DNA of 64,000 nt, from NCBI GenBank assembly GCA_034509425.1, contig JAVTVJ010000298.1:429401-493400 (forward strand), read 5' to 3'. This DNA is from Eopsaltria australis. Its lineage: Eukaryota; Chordata; Aves; Passeriformes; Petroicidae. The number at the start of each line of letters is the position of its first letter. The stretch's first letter is position 1. Under the pieces are notes generated by a model that saw nothing but the letters and a program-made list of their open reading frames with translations, had not been told where the DNA came from and searched no databases. Below, piece after piece: positions 61,628 through 64,000 of the stretch. Position numbers and translations under genes: made by a program.

Positions 61628-62165
61628 TAGAATCGTAGAATCATAGAATCATTAGTGTTGGAAAAGACCTCGGAGATCATTGAGTCAAAGTGTTTATCCA
61701 GCACCATCTTGTTCACTACTAAACCATGTTCCCAATATCATATTCACTTTGAACACTTCCAAGGATGATGATTCCACCACTCCCCTGAGCAGCTTGTTCC
61801 AATGCCTGAACACTGTTTCATTGCTGAAATTTTTCCTAATATCTCATCCAAACCTTCCCTGGCACAATTTGCAGTCATTTCCTCTCTTCCTGCTGTGTTA
61901 CTTGAGAGAAGAGACCAACACCCCTCTCATCACAAACTCCTTTCAGGCATTGGTAGAAAGTGATAAGTTCTCCCATGGGGTCTCCTTTTCTTCAGGCTAA
62001 ACATCCCCAGTTCCCTCAGCTGCTCCTCATCTGAATTCTGCCCCAGACCCTTCCCTAGCTCCATTGCCCTTCTCTGGACTTGCTCCAGCACCTCAGTTTC
62101 TTGCAGTGAGGGGACCAAAACTGAACAAAGGATTTGAGGTGTGACTTCACCAGTGCCAAGTATGC
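61628..62165 (-). mobile_element. CR1 LINE 3' portion with intact 3' terminus
   Basis: It begins 'tagaatcgtagaatcatag', a clean CR1 terminus with the TAGAATCATAGAAT repeat, and proceeds through 'gttggaaaagacctcggag', 'ttccaatgcctgaacactg', 'gaaatttttcctaatatctc', 'cttcaggctaaacatcccc' and 'ttctctggacttgctccagc' to 'ggatttgaggtgtgacttc', stopping near 62165. On the minus strand this is the end of ORF2 plus the 3' UTR. It is close to the subfamily of the copy at 27155 and is 5'-truncated. Confidence 0.94.
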
Positions 62166-63539
62166 ATTGTGCATGTATCATACTGGTCTTTGTCATTACA
62201 GCTCATAAAATTCACCTCCTTATTCTTGTGTTACCTTTGTCTTGCTGTTCTTCTTCAAACTGCAGAGTCTGCAGAACTTTCTTGCATGCTTTCTCATGAA
62301 TTGCAATCACTTCGGATTTCTTTTATGGTTTTCTTAACCCAAAGTCCTTTTCTAATAGCCTACTTGTCATGATATGTTCCACTCACATTACTTGTACAAT
62401 AAAAATCATAATCTTTCCAATAATTGGAGACTTGCAGAGTAACACCTTTTATCTCTACCTAATTAGAAAAAAAATTACTTGCTTTTTGTTTTGTCTGTTT
62501 TGAGTTGAACCTAAATTGGTAACGTCAATGCTTCTGTAATCATAGAAATTACTTAGAATAAAGAAACACTTCAGACTTGCTTTCAGGATTGTGCATATGT
62601 TCCCAAATCCTTGACAAAGAATCACATTACTCTGCTTGGTCACTGTATTTGCCATAAATCAAAGTATCCAACTGATTGTTCCATAACCAAAGTCAGAATT
62701 TCCAATTTTCCCAAAATCACAAGTGGGATAGTATAACTAGAAATTGGTTTTTAAAAGGGTTTATAAGTGTTTAACATCTTATTAAAATTAAAATACACAT
62801 TCTGTTCACGTGTAATTACTGCTTTTATTTAAAGTGAAGGTACAAGGTAAAGGAAAAAGAAGAGTTAAATCTGACTTGATCTGAGTTCCCATCACTTTTT
62901 CTCAGGAGAATTTAAAGGAGATATTGTTTGCTATGTCATTGGAGAATGTAGTTCAATCTTAATGTCTAAAAAAGTTTTTATAAGTACTTAACTTCCTAGA
63001 GGATTTACACACCTCTCTTGTAGAGACAGTGGGCCAAAGCCTTCTCAAAGATTGTGCAGAAAACAAACTTGGATAAGAACTTCCATGTGCTCATAAAAAG
63101 TTCTGATGACAGGCATTGAAATATCCTGAGTCTGCCTGAAATTACTTTCCATTCCTTTAGAAGTGGGCTTTTCATTTATTCATGTACATTTTCAGGATTA
63201 TCTAGTTTCACTCTTCACAGGCTGTGAACCACGCTGATGGAATCAGTGCATTCAGCTTTTAGTAGTTAGCAGTGGAGCATGAGAGAGGGGGATAAAGCAG
63301 CTTTTTCTTTTTTATATCCATTTGCTGGGGAGAGGGAGGTTATACTTACCAGGTATTGCTGAAGAAAACAAAGAATGTTAAGTCACGAACCAAAACAAAC
63401 TGGCTTGAAATTTAAGTGTGATTAACTATAGAGAAGAAATCACACCACCTCTATAAAATCTTATTAAATAAGGTTTCAATGTATCTTGATGAGGAAAAAA
63501 TTGACACAGACACTGAAGACATAATAGTGTGTACACCTC
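62166..63539. other. unique AT-rich sequence, no gene seen
   Basis: No recognised feature. 'ttatacttaccagg' near 63340 resembles the first bases of U1 RNA, but the match ends at once. Confidence 0.5.
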
Positions 63540-63945
63540 TGTGCTGATTTTGGCTGGAATAGAATTGATTTCCTTCGTGGTAGCTATGTGGAGCTATGGT
63601 TTGGATTTGTGCTGGAAATAGTGTTGATAACACAGGGCTGTTTTAGTTACCCCTGAGCAGTGTTAGCACAGAGTTAAACATTTCTCTGACACTCACCCCA
63701 CCCCACCTGCAAACAGGCTGGAAGTGCACAAGAGCTGGGAGAGGACAGGGCCAGGACAGCTGACTCCAGCTGACCAAATGGATATCCCACACCGCACAGC
63801 ATCGTGCTCAGCAATAAATCTGGAGTAAGTAGTAGAAAGGGTGAACATTCTGAATGATGGTATTTGTATTCCAAAGTCATTTACATGTGATGAATTCTGG
63901 CTTTCCTGGGGATTTCCAAGCACCTGCCTGCCCATGGGAAGTGTT
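63540..63945 (+). mobile_element. ERVL-type LTR, 5' part (3' end diverged or beyond window)
   Basis: It starts TGTGCTGATTTTGGCTGGAA and keeps the bird ERVL LTR order: 'tggtagctatgtggagctat', 'gttgataacacagggctg', 'cctgagcagtgttagcacag', 'acagctgactccagctgacc', 'ggatatcccacacc', 'catttacatgtgatg' and 'ctgcctgcccatgggaagt'. Homology is lost after about 63945 and the window ends at 64000, so the polyadenylation region is not seen. The TATA position reads caataaat. Compared with the LTR at 23578 it keeps a longer U3 start, so the two belong to different subfamilies of one group. Confidence 0.85.
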
Positions 63946-64000
63946 TGTAAAGACTTAAAGAGCACAGTTTCCTGTCTCAAAAACTCTTAAGGCCAGAGAA

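Noticed and set aside
60022..62165. Twin-primed (5'-inverted) single CR1 made of the plus-strand piece at 60022 and the minus-strand piece at 61628
   Set aside because: For a minus-strand insertion the inverted 5' part would lie to the right of 62165, not to the left, and 980 bases of unrelated sequence separate the two.
63330..63360. 'atacttacc' like the 5' end of U1 snRNA
   Set aside because: The match stops after about ten bases and none of the U1 stem-loops follows.
1..64000. CRISPR arrays, bacterial operons, phage genes, tRNA and rRNA genes
   Set aside because: Nothing of the kind was seen. The sequence is vertebrate in repeat content and the open frames are short.

Overview
The window reads as AT-rich, gene-poor bird DNA, most likely a songbird or other neoavian. 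The dated repeats are almost all CR1 LINE fragments, the non-LTR retrotransposon that dominates avian genomes, plus two LTRs of a bird ERVL-type group. I saw no mammalian SINE or L1. I could not assign any stretch to a known protein-coding gene, and I saw no convincing tRNA, rRNA, snRNA or snoRNA. The best reading is intergenic desert or one very long intron. The species and chromosome cannot be fixed from the sequence alone.

Layout. 1-10.5 kb: an internal CR1 scrap (800-970), a CR1 3' end (5491-5605) whose truncation junction was later caught in a 121-bp tandem duplication (5590-5823), and an AT-rich block dense in homeodomain-type TAAT motifs (7418-7480). 10.5-23.5 kb: an ancient CR1 remnant (10526-10675), several short palindromes, and a 58-codon exon-like reading frame (19075-19251) that is not recognisable. 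23.5-28 kb: a complete-looking solo LTR (23578-24147) and two sizeable minus-strand CR1 copies (24669-25258 and 27155-27930). 28-38.3 kb: an AATAAA plus A20 tract, a compound CA/TA microsatellite, a 92-bp near-perfect hairpin (35836-35927), an AAAAC repeat and two short CR1 pieces. 38.3-53.5 kb: mostly unique sequence, a GC-rich island near 41.2-41.7 kb and two plus-strand CR1 3' ends (43925-44645 and 52820-53482). 53.5-64 kb: a CR1 fragment from the first half of the reverse transcriptase with no 3' end (60022-60650), a minus-strand CR1 3' end (61628-62165) and the start of a second LTR of the same broad group (63540 to near the window end).

The strongest unexplained signal is the hairpin at 35836-35927. 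It has 43-nt arms, a 6-nt loop and TA dinucleotides flanking an 82-bp core. It could be a palindromic mariner-type MITE, a miRNA-like precursor, or both. Second are the exon-like frame at 19075 and the recent tandem duplication at 5590. All family assignments rest on recalled consensus patterns and on comparisons inside the window; no database search was possible.
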